A stretch of 64,000 nucleotides of DNA from UBA7985 sp002711265 (GTDB lineage Bacteria; Pseudomonadota; Alphaproteobacteria; UBA7985), in assembly GCA_965660945.1 (NCBI GenBank), contig CBFIBS010000016.1:4144-68143 (forward strand), given 5' to 3'. The position numbers and the translations under genes were made by a program. Positions 39,417-48,075 of this stretch are shown in pieces (position 1 is the stretch's first letter; each line of letters starts with the position of its first letter). The notes beneath the pieces were generated by a model that was not told where the DNA came from, did not search any database, and worked only from the letters and a program-made list of their open reading frames with translations.

Positions 39417-40139
39417 TCAGTCTCCCGGCGATGCCAGCATGGCCGCCGCAGCTGCGCGGCAGTGGATGGCGGTGGTGTCGAAGGCGGGCAGGTCCAGCCC
39501 GGCCTGATCGATCGAAGACTGGTTCAGCAGCAGACCCACTTCGGTGCAGCCGAAGATCACGGCGTCGATGGCCTGCTCTCGACGATAGTGGTCGATGATG
39601 CCGAGGTAGGCGGTGCGGCTTTCATCCCGAATCTGCCCCTGCACCAGCTCTTCGTAGATGACATCGTGCACGCGGCTGCGGTGCGGTTCCTCCGGGACAG
39701 CCACGCGGCAGCCAGCGACGCGTTCAACGTGCTCACGGTAGAACGCCTTTTCCATGGTGAAGCGAGTTGCCAGCAGCAGCGGGCGCTGAACCCCGGCCTC
39801 GCGCAGGGCTGCACCGGTAGCGTCGGCGATATGGACCAGCGGCACCGCCCCGGCTGTGGCGACTTGATCGGCCATCAGATGCATGGTGTTGGTGGCGATG
39901 ATCAGCAGCTCGGCCCCACCAGCCCGCAAGCCCTGCGCGGCCTGCTCCATTATCGTCGTCAGCCCGGCCCAGTCGCCCTCGGCCTGCAGCCGGGCAATGG
40001 GGGCGAAATCCATGTTCCAGAGCAACAGCGGCGCCGAGTGCAGCGGGCCGCAATGCGCTTTGATTTCTTCGTTCAGCAGGCGGTAGTAAGTCTGGGTGCT
40101 CTCCCAGCTCATACCCCCAATCACACCCAGTCGTTTCAC
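39417..40139 (-). CDS. Aspartate/glutamate racemase family protein (YgeA-like)
   Basis: The 240-residue amino-acid racemase carries Thr83 in IIATNTMHLM where most aspartate racemases have a catalytic cysteine, and Cys198 in FGCTEVGLLL. The same Thr/Cys pair is found in the E. coli YgeA-type broad-specificity racemases, which the whole sequence resembles (MSWESTQTYYR, HIADATGAALREAGV, LLATRFTMEK). D-amino-acid production or use is the likely role. It precedes the hydroxyacid dehydrogenase with a 4-bp gap. Confidence 0.88.
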   Translation of the reverse strand: MKRLGVIGGMSWESTQTYYRLLNEEIKAHCGPLHSAPLLLWNMDFAPIARLQAEGDWAGLTTIMEQAAQGLRAGGAELLIIATNTMHLMADQVATAGAVPLVHIADATGAALREAGVQRPLLLATRFTMEKAFYREHVERVAGCRVAVPEEPHRSRVHDVIYEELVQGQIRDESRTAYLGIIDHYRREQAIDAVIFGCTEVGLLLNQSSIDQAGLDLPAFDTTAIHCRAAAAAMLASPGD

Positions 40140-40283
40140 CCGGACCTCGACGCTTTGTTCAGGGCTCGGAGCTTAGAACGGTGGCGGATGGCCGAACAAG
40201 CCTCCCTGTATCAAACCGGCGCTTGTTGATGCTAGACCCCAGCGCTAGTCTGCGCCCGAAACCCGTCAGAGGACTCAGCTTCC

Positions 40284-40883
40284 ATGAGCAAAACCATCGA
40301 TTTCTACTTCGACTTCGCCAGCCCGGCGTCTTTCCTTGGTTATACGCAGATCGAAGGCATCGCCGAGCGCACCGGCGCGGCGCTGGTGTGGAAGCCAATG
40401 CTACTGGGTGGGGTGTTCAAGGCGACGGGGAACGCCAGCCCGGTGCTGATCCCGGCCAAGGGCCGATGGATGAACGACGACATCATGCGCTGGGCGCAGC
40501 GTCACGGCACGTCGATCATCTACCCCGAGGGCTTCCCGCTGAACACGCTGGCGCTGATGCGGGGTGCTGTCGGCTACCAGCTGCGGGAGGGGCAGGGGCG
40601 CTTTCGGCTTTACGTCGACCTGATCTACCGCGCCATCTGGCAACGGCAGATTGACCTCCGCGATGCCGAGACCCTCGCCGGGCTACTGCGGGATAATGGC
40701 TTTGATCCCGACGCCTTCCTGCTAATGGTTGCTGAACCTGAAATCAAGCAGGCGCTGATCGCCGCCACGGAGGCAGCTGTCGAGCGTGGGGTTTTCGGCG
40801 CGCCGACCTTCTTCGTCGACGGCGTCATGCACTTTGGTCAGGATCGGATGGACTGGGTCGAGGCCGAGGCTTCGGGCAACTGA
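40284..40883 (+). CDS. 2-hydroxychromene-2-carboxylate isomerase family protein
   Basis: A 199-residue DsbA-like fold of the NahD/kappa-GST group: FYFDFASPASFLGYTQ with the glutathione-contacting serine, WKPMLLGGVF, the WMNDDIMRWA helix, and the cis-proline loop GVFGAPTFFVDG. In aromatic degradation such enzymes isomerise 2-hydroxychromene-2-carboxylate with glutathione; without an aromatic pathway nearby the physiological substrate is unclear. Confidence 0.88.
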   Translation: MSKTIDFYFDFASPASFLGYTQIEGIAERTGAALVWKPMLLGGVFKATGNASPVLIPAKGRWMNDDIMRWAQRHGTSIIYPEGFPLNTLALMRGAVGYQLREGQGRFRLYVDLIYRAIWQRQIDLRDAETLAGLLRDNGFDPDAFLLMVAEPEIKQALIAATEAAVERGVFGAPTFFVDGVMHFGQDRMDWVEAEASGN

Positions 40884-40889
40884 CGCCGC

Positions 40890-41363
40890 TTAGTTGAGGC
40901 TGAGAGCAGCCTGCTGATCATTCAGGCTGGACGTACCCTCATCTGCAAGTTCCGGGTTGATCGTCTGCGTGTCGCACTCGTCCAGTGACACGTCTTCGTG
41001 CCTGCAACTCCAGACCACAGACTGGGGTGCATAGGTCGACAGGATCGTCATCGCGCGTTTGACATGTTTCTCGCAAAGCTCTTCAGTGGACTCCGGGTGG
41101 CAAACGAAGATGATGCCCGGCGTCCTCTGGTGAAGCTCAGCGTAGTACAAGGCCTGTCCCACGCCTTCAGCCCATTTGTAGGTGTAATCGACCTCGACGG
41201 CGAACTGCGCATTCAGGCAGTCGGTTCGGGTTCCATCTTCATTCCGCCACTCAATCGCATCAAAGCCGGCGCAGAGTAGTTCCGCGTGCTCTTTCTCGGA
41301 ATGCGCAAGGGATGCGGCCGGAAACAGCAGAAATGCGAGCAAAACGGGTAGCCATCGGTTCAT
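40890..41363 (-). CDS. Secreted cysteine-rich protein, possibly PD-(D/E)XK-like
   Basis: The 157-residue protein has a signal peptide (residues 1-20, cut after SLA-HSE). The mature part contains DCLNAQFAVEVDYTYKWAEG followed by VGQALYYAELHQRTPGIIFV. An acidic residue, then E-V-D and a lysine, followed by an amphipathic helix and strand, resembles the PD-(D/E)XK nuclease-like core. Several cysteines (six in the mature part) suggest disulfides. Function is unassigned; an extracellular nuclease-like fold is only an inference from the motif order. Confidence 0.6.
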   Translation of the reverse strand: MNRWLPVLLAFLLFPAASLAHSEKEHAELLCAGFDAIEWRNEDGTRTDCLNAQFAVEVDYTYKWAEGVGQALYYAELHQRTPGIIFVCHPESTEELCEKHVKRAMTILSTYAPQSVVWSCRHEDVSLDECDTQTINPELADEGTSSLNDQQAALSLN

Positions 41364-41660
41364 GCGTCAAAAAGAGCATGTGGAACACTAAAAATAAAGA
41401 AAATACGGTTTTTGGTAACTACTTCAGTAGGCTGCCGCCTTAAATGGCAGGATTAAGGCAAAACCGAAACAAGTGAATCCGGGGTCGAAACAAACTGAAA
41501 CACAGCGTTTCTGACCGCAACATTGGTGCCGGGTAGGTTGAATTTGTCGATAGGGCAGCGGCGGTCCCGCAGGGATTTCGCGGTTTCTTCTCCCCCTCAG
41601 AGGCGGGGTCGCCGCGCTCGATCGACATCCGAATCGATACAACCAAAAAGGACACCCACC

Positions 41661-42527
41661 ATGAACGCGATTACCGCAAGACTTGCCCCGCTTTCCGTCG
41701 CTGCCGCCGGTGTCTTGGCTGTAGCAGGGGCAGCCCAGGCCGACAGCCGTCACCATCACGCCTATTCACACCTTCCGCACACCCACACCTACAGCCATGG
41801 TCACGCCCACGGTTCGCACCACAGTGGTGGGCAGGCGATTGGCAACGCCATCATCGTTGGCGGTCTGCTGCTTGGGGGCATCGCCCTGCTGGATGCGCTC
41901 AGCGACAGCAACACCAACGCCAACGCCAATGTCAGCATCAGCACTCGCATCGGCTCTCCCGATGGCCCGGTGGTGACCTGGACGCCACCAACCCACAAAC
42001 CACCCGTAGCCTCGCCACCGCCGACCCATGCGCCCGTACCTGCCTATACCACCCGGTGCCGCGACCACGGCCATATCAGTGTCGTCAAGGACGGTCCGCG
42101 TCGTTTCAGCCTGCGTCGCCCCAGCGGTACGGTGCTCGCCGAGATTGAAGGCGGTCGTCCACTTCAGCGCCGTATCGCCAGCGCGCTCGATACCTTTGGC
42201 ATTGATTCGACCTGTGTCGTGAAAACGGAGCGCCATGGGCGGATTGAGAAGACCCGGTTTTTCCTCGCCGATGGTCGGTTGCCGCGCGTTCCCTTGCACT
42301 GGTCGGGCGCCGATGAAGTTCAGCGCATCAATCCGGACTACCTGAGCGTGGTTCACACCGGCACTGGCTTCGAGGTTCGTCGTCGTGGCGGCGAGACGAT
42401 CGCCCGGCTGCAGACCCGCAAGGCCGCCCGTGCCTACATCGCCTACCTCGACCGGATGGGTGCGCGCAAGCGGGTCGTGTTCAAGAACGGACGCGGTGAG
42501 ACGAAGTTCGCCTTCTTCGCCCGCTGA
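41661..42527 (+). CDS. Exported His-rich protein of unknown function
   Basis: The 288-residue protein has a signal peptide (cut after AQA-DSR), then a histidine-rich stretch (residues 30-60, repeated H-S/T/G), a hydrophobic, Gly-rich segment (IGNAIIVGGLLLGGIALLDAL), an Asn/Thr and Pro-rich linker and a basic C-terminal domain of about 160 residues with two cysteines. The His cluster could bind Zn, Ni or Cu. The C-terminal domain is not recognised. A strong terminator follows. The 297-bp spacer before it holds only the probable promoter; AAAAAGGAC is the ribosome binding site. Confidence 0.6.
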   Translation: MNAITARLAPLSVAAAGVLAVAGAAQADSRHHHAYSHLPHTHTYSHGHAHGSHHSGGQAIGNAIIVGGLLLGGIALLDALSDSNTNANANVSISTRIGSPDGPVVTWTPPTHKPPVASPPPTHAPVPAYTTRCRDHGHISVVKDGPRRFSLRRPSGTVLAEIEGGRPLQRRIASALDTFGIDSTCVVKTERHGRIEKTRFFLADGRLPRVPLHWSGADEVQRINPDYLSVVHTGTGFEVRRRGGETIARLQTRKAARAYIAYLDRMGARKRVVFKNGRGETKFAFFAR

Positions 42528-42583
42528 CACCAGCCGATTGCCGCGCGGGCCTGTCTCTCACTTGTCTCACCCCCGCGCGCGCA

Positions 42584-42626
42584 GGCCCGCTCGTCCCCGT
42601 CAAACGGGACCGAGCGGGCCTTTTTT
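42584..42626 (+). terminator. Rho-independent terminator after the His-rich gene
   Basis: Stem GGCCCGCTCG-GTCCC-type arms (42584-42597 with 42606-42620; loop about GTCAAAC) followed by six T (42621-42626). Convergent IorAB fusion gene ends at 42669. Confidence 0.85.
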
Positions 42627-42668
42627 GTGCTGGATCAAACGGGTCCGGAAAGTGGGTGAGTGTGTTGG

Positions 42669-45600
42669 CTAGCTGGCCGCGGCTTTTGCGACGGGGGCAG
42701 GGGTCTGCGCCTCTGGATCGGTGCCATCCAGACCGCGCTCCAGCTCGGTGAGCTTGGCCTCGAACTCGGCGAGGTTGCGCGCCTTGACCGGGCCAAAACC
42801 TCGAACGTGCAGGGTGCTGTCGATCAGTGCCAGCGCCGCGACCAGATTTTCAGGGCCGGCTTTGGCAGCGACCCGTTCCATGATCCCTTCGACAGTGGCG
42901 ATGAAGGCGCGTTCGCTGCGGCGCTCTTCGGTGCGACCAAAGAGGTCAAAGGCCGATCCGCGCAGGCCTTTGAAGCCCTTTAGCACGGAAAGCAGCGGCA
43001 GAATCCACCGCCCGGAGAAGGCGATCTTGCGCGGCTCGCCCGTGTTGGGGTCCGTACCGGCGATCAGCGGTGGTGACAGGTGGAAGGTCAGGTCGAACTT
43101 GTCGCCGAACTTGGCCTTCAGTTCCGCCTGATAGGTTCCGTCGGTATACAGGCGCGCGACTTCGTACTCGTCCTTGTAGGCCATGGCGCGGTGTAGGGCG
43201 GCTTCGGCGCTCGCCACCAAACGCTCGACAGCGGCGCCTTCGAGGGTCTGTCCGAGCTTGGCTTCAAAGGCTTCGATGGCGGCGGTGAAACGCGCTGCGT
43301 AGGCCCGGTTCTGGTAGGCGGTGAGCATCTCCACGCGCGCCGCGCGGGTCGGTGCAAGGGCGCCCTTGGCCTCGTCCTGAGCCGGTTCGGCGACATCTTC
43401 GCCCAGCGCCATTTGCGTGACCATGCCCGGGTCGATGGCCATCCACCGGCCCCAGGCCAGTGCCTGCTTGTTGAAGGGAACGGCAACGCCATTGAGCTCG
43501 ATGGCACGCTCGAGCGCGGTGACTGAAAGCGGCACCAGACCCAGCTGCACCGCGACGCCGACGAGGAACAGGTTGGCGGCGATGCTGTCGCCCAGCAGCT
43601 TGGTGGCGATGGCGGTGGCGTTGACCAGCGTCATATCTTCGGTGCGGATCGACCCGGCGATGCGCTTGGTCAGGGGGGCTGCCTGCATCGGCATATCCGG
43701 TTGCCGAGTGAACAGAGCAATCGGTACCACGTGATCGTTGATGACCGCCTTGGTCCGACCCTCCATGAAGGTAGCCATGATCGGCGGCGCGGTGCTGACC
43801 ACCAGATCACAGCCCAGCAGCAGATCGAGGCTCCCCGGCGCGACCTTTGAGGCGCCGGCATCACCGCCCTTGGGCAGCAAGCGGACGTGGCTGGAGACCG
43901 CGCCGTTCTTTTGGCTCAGACCGGTCTGGTCGAGCAGCGCCGAGCCCAGGCCGTCGAGGTGCGCGGCCATGCCGAGCAGGGCGGAGACGGTGGTCACACC
44001 CGTGCCGCCGATGCCGGTGACGAGCATATTGTATTCACCCTCCCACATGGCCGGTTCAGGCGCGGGCAGGGTCGCCTCGGGCAGGCTTGGGCGCGGGCCG
44101 GTCTGGGCGGGTTTGATCGCGGCCTGATTGGCCTCTTCCCCGGAGACTGCGACAAAGGACGGGCAGAAGCCTTTGAGGCAGGAATAGTCCTTGTTGCAGA
44201 CGCTCTGGTCGATCTCGCGCTTGCGGCCCAGCGGGGTTTCTATGGGCTTGATGGCCACGCAGTTGGACTTCACGCCGCAGTCGCCGCAGCCCTCGCAGAC
44301 GGCTGAGTTGATGTGCAGCCGCTTGGGCGGGTCGTCCATCTTGCCGCGCTTTCGGCGGCGGCGCTTCTCGGCGGCACAGACCTGATCGTAGAGCAGGATG
44401 GTTACGCCCTCGACCTCGCGCAGTTCAAGCTGTACGGCTTCCATTTCCTCACGCGGGCGAATAGTGACGCCCTTGGCCCAGGGCGTGTTGCGGGCGTATT
44501 TGTCAGGGTCATCGGCGACGACAACGATCCTGGCGACGCCTTCCCCGGCAAGTTGCTGGGTCATGGCCCAGGGGGTGAGACCGCCGTCGTGGCTCTGCCC
44601 GCCGGTCAGGGCAACCGCGTCATTGAACAGCAGCTTGTAGGTCATGTTCACGCCCGAAGCGACGGCTGCACGGATGGCCAGCAGGCCCGAGTGGTTGTAG
44701 GTGCCATCGCCCATGTTCTGGAACATGTGCGGGGTGTCGACGAAGGGGCTCATGCCGATCCACGGTGAGCCTTCGGCGCCCATGTGGGTGTAGGCGATGG
44801 TGCGCTCGGGGTAGATGTAGAGCGCCAGCGTGTGACAGCCGATGCCAGAACCCGCCTTGGAGCCTTCGGGCACCTTGGTCGAAGTGTTGTGCGGGCACCC
44901 AGCGCAGTACCACGGGATGCGCGAGGGCGCGGGTTTGTTGTCGCGATCGATGCTCGGTGCCGGCAGCAAGCGCCCGACCCGGTCGGGGTTGGCCTCGAGG
45001 ATACTGCGCGCCGTCAATCGCCGGTCGATGGCTTTGGCCACATCCAGCGCGCCGAATTCGCCGTGGCGAGGCAGCAGCGGCTGGCCTTCGGGGTCGGTCT
45101 TCCCGACCAGTTGCGGCGGCCTGCGGTCGGCCATCGCGTTGACGATCAGGCGCGCGGCCTGATCCTCGACCAGCGGGCGCTTTTCTTCGATGATCAGCAG
45201 TTCATCGCAGCGCAGCGCAAAGTCTGTGAAAGACTGCGGCTCCAGCGGCCAGACCTGGGCAATCTTGAACACGCCGATGCCGAGGGCTTCGAGGTCAGTC
45301 TCGGAGATGCCGAGCATGCGCAGGGCATCGAGGGTCTCCAGATGGCCCTTGCCGACGCCGACGATGCCCAGCCGGATCGGGCCGGTGCGGTCACCGTGGG
45401 TCTGCAGATTGATGCGGTTGGCGCGGGTAAAGGCCTGAAACGCCGGGAGCTTGAGGTTCCACAGCCGTTCTTCCTGCGCCAGCATGGCGTCGGGGTGGCG
45501 GATGTTGAGGCCTTCGGGCGGCAGGTCGAAATCCGTCGGCGTGACGAAGGCCAGATCGCGGAAGTCGAGGCCGACAGCGCCGGAGCTCTCGACCGTATCG

Positions 45601-46247
45601 GTCACGCATTTGAGACCGGCCCACGTTCCGGCGTAGCGGCTGGCGGCGTAACCGAACAGGCCCAGCGGCAGGAAGTCATGGATCGAGGCGGGGTTGAGCA
45701 CCGGGATTCCCATGCCGATCAGCATGGGCTCTGACTGGTGCGCGGTTGTTGAGGACTTGGAGGTATGGTCATCGCCGAAGGCCATCACCACGCCGCCGTG
45801 CTTGGATGAGCCGGCAAGGTTGCCGTGCTTGAGCGCGTCGCCGGAGCGGTCGACACCCGGCCCCTTGCCGTACCAGAGCGAGAAAACGCCATCGTAGTCG
45901 CTCTTGTCGCCGAAGAGACCGATTTGCTGAGTGCCCCAGATGGCGGTCGCGGCGAGGTCTTCGTTCAGGCCTTCCTGGAACTTCACTTCGGCTGAATCGA
46001 GATAGCTCTTCGCGCGGTGCGCTGTCAGGTCGACGCCGCCCAGCGGCGATCCGCGATACCCGGAGACATAGCCGCCGGTGCGCAGGCCGACCGCGCGGTC
46101 GCGCCGGGATTGTTCGAGGGTCAGGCGGATCAGCGCCTGCGTCCCGGTCATGAACGCCGCGCCGTCTTCGAGCGCGTACTTGTCGTCTAACGTCACCGAC
46201 GCCAGTCGTTCGCTCATCTCCGCCGAAAGGGGTGTGCCGTCAGCCAT
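42669..46247 (-). CDS. Indolepyruvate:ferredoxin oxidoreductase, fused IorA-IorB type
   Basis: The 1192-residue, three-part enzyme decarboxylates aryl or branched 2-oxoacids to acyl-CoA with ferredoxin as acceptor. The N-terminal two-thirds is the thiamine-diphosphate subunit (GYRGSPLGGVD at about 70; CAGCPHNTST and TPWAM-type loops). A small ferredoxin-like segment has CEGCGDCGVKSNC and a second cysteine group. The C-terminal part is the gamma subunit with GIGGTGVTTVSALLG. I start at ATG 46247, preceded by GAGGAG. Fused forms are common in aerobic alphaproteobacteria and are used in aromatic amino-acid or phenylacetate-type breakdown. Confidence 0.93.
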   Translation of the reverse strand: MADGTPLSAEMSERLASVTLDDKYALEDGAAFMTGTQALIRLTLEQSRRDRAVGLRTGGYVSGYRGSPLGGVDLTAHRAKSYLDSAEVKFQEGLNEDLAATAIWGTQQIGLFGDKSDYDGVFSLWYGKGPGVDRSGDALKHGNLAGSSKHGGVVMAFGDDHTSKSSTTAHQSEPMLIGMGIPVLNPASIHDFLPLGLFGYAASRYAGTWAGLKCVTDTVESSGAVGLDFRDLAFVTPTDFDLPPEGLNIRHPDAMLAQEERLWNLKLPAFQAFTRANRINLQTHGDRTGPIRLGIVGVGKGHLETLDALRMLGISETDLEALGIGVFKIAQVWPLEPQSFTDFALRCDELLIIEEKRPLVEDQAARLIVNAMADRRPPQLVGKTDPEGQPLLPRHGEFGALDVAKAIDRRLTARSILEANPDRVGRLLPAPSIDRDNKPAPSRIPWYCAGCPHNTSTKVPEGSKAGSGIGCHTLALYIYPERTIAYTHMGAEGSPWIGMSPFVDTPHMFQNMGDGTYNHSGLLAIRAAVASGVNMTYKLLFNDAVALTGGQSHDGGLTPWAMTQQLAGEGVARIVVVADDPDKYARNTPWAKGVTIRPREEMEAVQLELREVEGVTILLYDQVCAAEKRRRRKRGKMDDPPKRLHINSAVCEGCGDCGVKSNCVAIKPIETPLGRKREIDQSVCNKDYSCLKGFCPSFVAVSGEEANQAAIKPAQTGPRPSLPEATLPAPEPAMWEGEYNMLVTGIGGTGVTTVSALLGMAAHLDGLGSALLDQTGLSQKNGAVSSHVRLLPKGGDAGASKVAPGSLDLLLGCDLVVSTAPPIMATFMEGRTKAVINDHVVPIALFTRQPDMPMQAAPLTKRIAGSIRTEDMTLVNATAIATKLLGDSIAANLFLVGVAVQLGLVPLSVTALERAIELNGVAVPFNKQALAWGRWMAIDPGMVTQMALGEDVAEPAQDEAKGALAPTRAARVEMLTAYQNRAYAARFTAAIEAFEAKLGQTLEGAAVERLVASAEAALHRAMAYKDEYEVARLYTDGTYQAELKAKFGDKFDLTFHLSPPLIAGTDPNTGEPRKIAFSGRWILPLLSVLKGFKGLRGSAFDLFGRTEERRSERAFIATVEGIMERVAAKAGPENLVAALALIDSTLHVRGFGPVKARNLAEFEAKLTELERGLDGTDPEAQTPAPVAKAAAS

Positions 46248-46283
46248 CTGCAGTCTCTCCTCAGCGGTCAAGACTGCCCGAGA

Positions 46284-47234
46284 TCAGGCTGTCAGTCCAT
46301 AGGCCCGGCTTGCCGCACCCACGCGGATTTCAGATTGTTCGTCTTCGCTCAGTTCGCCGATCCAATTGTTCCAGATATCAACGATTTCCGCGTAAGATTT
46401 GTAAAGCTTATCAACCGGGAAGTTGCTGCCCAGCATCACCCGCTCCGGGCCGAAGGCATCTAGGATGGTCTGGAAGATCACCCGGCAGTTCTGGGCGTCC
46501 CAAGCTGGGTGGTACATGCCCAGCCCCGAAATCTTGATCGAAACGTTGGGCAGGCGCGAAAGCTTCCAGACGCCCTCGGCCCAGTGCGCCAGCGAAGGTT
46601 CGGCGGCGGGAATGGCGTTGTTGCGATAGGCCTCGAGCAGGAAATATGGCCCCGCGCAGTGATCGACGATGACCTGTGTGGTGTCGTGGCGGCTGATGAG
46701 GGCAACCGCGTCATCGACCTGATCGGGATAGAGCTGCAGGTCGAAACTTGCCCCGATTGTCCCAAGCCGGCCGAAGTTATCCTGCCAGTCCCGATTCTGC
46801 ATCAGCTCCGTTGGAACGAAAGAAAGCGCTGGCGCCGTGACCGTCCGTGCGACGATGTGCCGGACCCCGGCAAAGCCCTGGACGGCCGCATGGGCCTCAA
46901 GCACCCCCTGGGCGTCGTCACGGAGCATATTAACGAAGCCGACCCACTTACCCGGCTGACCCGGTCCCGGTTCGCGCGCGGCCTGCTCAGCGATCCAGCG
47001 GCTCTCACTGACAGGGTCGGGGAGGGCGCCGTCAGCCTGCACGTGCACGCTAGCGACCAGCCCGCAGGCTGAAGCTTCGGCCCAGAATTCTTCCTTGGTG
47101 TAGTCGCGCTGAATCGGCGTCGGATCGCCGAAGGGCTTGGGTGAGCCGATGTCCCGCAGCCAGCCATACTCCAGCGTTTGAGGCTCCCACAAGTGGTGGT
47201 GGGCGTCGATGAAGGCGGTGGGTGGTGCAGTCAT
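46284..47234 (-). CDS. Amidohydrolase-family metal-dependent hydrolase
   Basis: A 316-residue TIM-barrel hydrolase (COG3618-type) with metal-binding IDAHHHLWEP at the start, the SVHVQAD strand, the VIVDHCAGP motif, and the MLGSNFPVDK loop with its catalytic aspartate. Related enzymes are lactonases and 2-pyrone-4,6-dicarboxylate hydrolases; I cannot fix the substrate. It ends 36 bp upstream of the IorAB start on the same strand and could be cotranscribed with it. Confidence 0.87.
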   Translation of the reverse strand: MTAPPTAFIDAHHHLWEPQTLEYGWLRDIGSPKPFGDPTPIQRDYTKEEFWAEASACGLVASVHVQADGALPDPVSESRWIAEQAAREPGPGQPGKWVGFVNMLRDDAQGVLEAHAAVQGFAGVRHIVARTVTAPALSFVPTELMQNRDWQDNFGRLGTIGASFDLQLYPDQVDDAVALISRHDTTQVIVDHCAGPYFLLEAYRNNAIPAAEPSLAHWAEGVWKLSRLPNVSIKISGLGMYHPAWDAQNCRVIFQTILDAFGPERVMLGSNFPVDKLYKSYAEIVDIWNNWIGELSEDEQSEIRVGAASRAYGLTA

Positions 47235-47371
47235 GGGTCGATCATTCCTTGGGTGCAGCCTTGCAGGCGCGTCTCTTGTCAGAGTTCAGACACCTTTGTA
47301 GAGATGGAAGTCAAGGTGAGACGGACGTTTTACCTTAAAGAAGTGTCCACAGAGGCAAGGGGTTGCATCCC

Positions 47372-47998
47372 ATGGTTCGGATTTACGGCGATTGCCTGTC
47401 GGGCAACTGTTACAAGCTCAAACTCGTCCTCGAGCTTTTGGGCACGCCGCACGTCTGGAAATTCACCACGTGGAAAAACGGCGGCACCCGCTCGGATGCC
47501 TTCCGCGCCATCAACCCGGCGGGCAAGGTTCCCGTGCTGGAGACGTCCAAGGGTGAGATGATCCCGGAAAGCGGTGCAGCGCTCTACTACCTCGCCCGCG
47601 ACAGTCACCTCTGGCCCCAGCGCGAGGTCGATCGGGCGCAGGTGCTGCGCTGGATGTTCTTCGAGCAGTACAGCCACGAGCCGAATATCGCAGTGTCGCA
47701 TTCGATCCGTACCGGTATCTATTCGCTGGACAATGCCGAAGAGCGGCTTGCCGCGCTCAAGCCCAAGGGCGAAGAAGCGCTGGCAACCATGGAGCAGCAC
47801 CTCGCCAGCAACGACTGGCTCGTTGCCGGCGCGCCGACGATCGCCGACATCGCGCTCTATCCCTACACCTCAAAGGCGGCCGTCGCCGGCTTCGAGCTGG
47901 AGGCCTACCCGGCGGTCGTCGCCTGGCTGGCCCGGGTCGAGCGGCTGCTCGGGTTCATCTCCTTTGATGAGGCTATCGCCCAGACGACCCCGGCGTGA
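47372..47998 (+). CDS. Glutathione S-transferase family protein
   Basis: The 208-residue protein has the thioredoxin-like N-terminal domain (VRIYGDCLSGNCYKLKLVLE) with Ser/Cys near the glutathione site, the cis-proline GKVPVLE and the ESGAALYYLA motif, then an all-helical domain ending in IADIALYPYT. This is the beta/Ure2p-like GST type. The ATG at 47372 follows AAGGGG at 11 nt; an in-frame TTG three codons upstream is less likely. Confidence 0.88.
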   Translation: MVRIYGDCLSGNCYKLKLVLELLGTPHVWKFTTWKNGGTRSDAFRAINPAGKVPVLETSKGEMIPESGAALYYLARDSHLWPQREVDRAQVLRWMFFEQYSHEPNIAVSHSIRTGIYSLDNAEERLAALKPKGEEALATMEQHLASNDWLVAGAPTIADIALYPYTSKAAVAGFELEAYPAVVAWLARVERLLGFISFDEAIAQTTPA

Positions 47999-48010
47999 TA
48001 TCGCTGGTGC

Positions 48011-48042
48011 ACGGCTGAGGGTTCGAACCCCCGGCGAGCCGT
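48011..48042. repeat. Hairpin with a TTCGAA palindrome between gst and deoD
   Basis: ACGGCT (48011-48016) pairs with AGCCGT (48037-48042), and the loop contains the perfect palindrome GGGTTCGAACCC (48019-48030). It resembles a tRNA T-loop but no tRNA can be folded. There is no T-run, so it is not a classic terminator. Confidence 0.45.
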
Positions 48043-48075
48043 CAGGGACTATTCAGCGATCAGGGAGACTGCGCC

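Noticed and set aside
48011..48042. Possible tRNA gene suggested by GGTTCGAACCC
   Set aside because: The T-stem has two mismatches and no acceptor, D or anticodon arms can be folded around it; only a hairpin remains.
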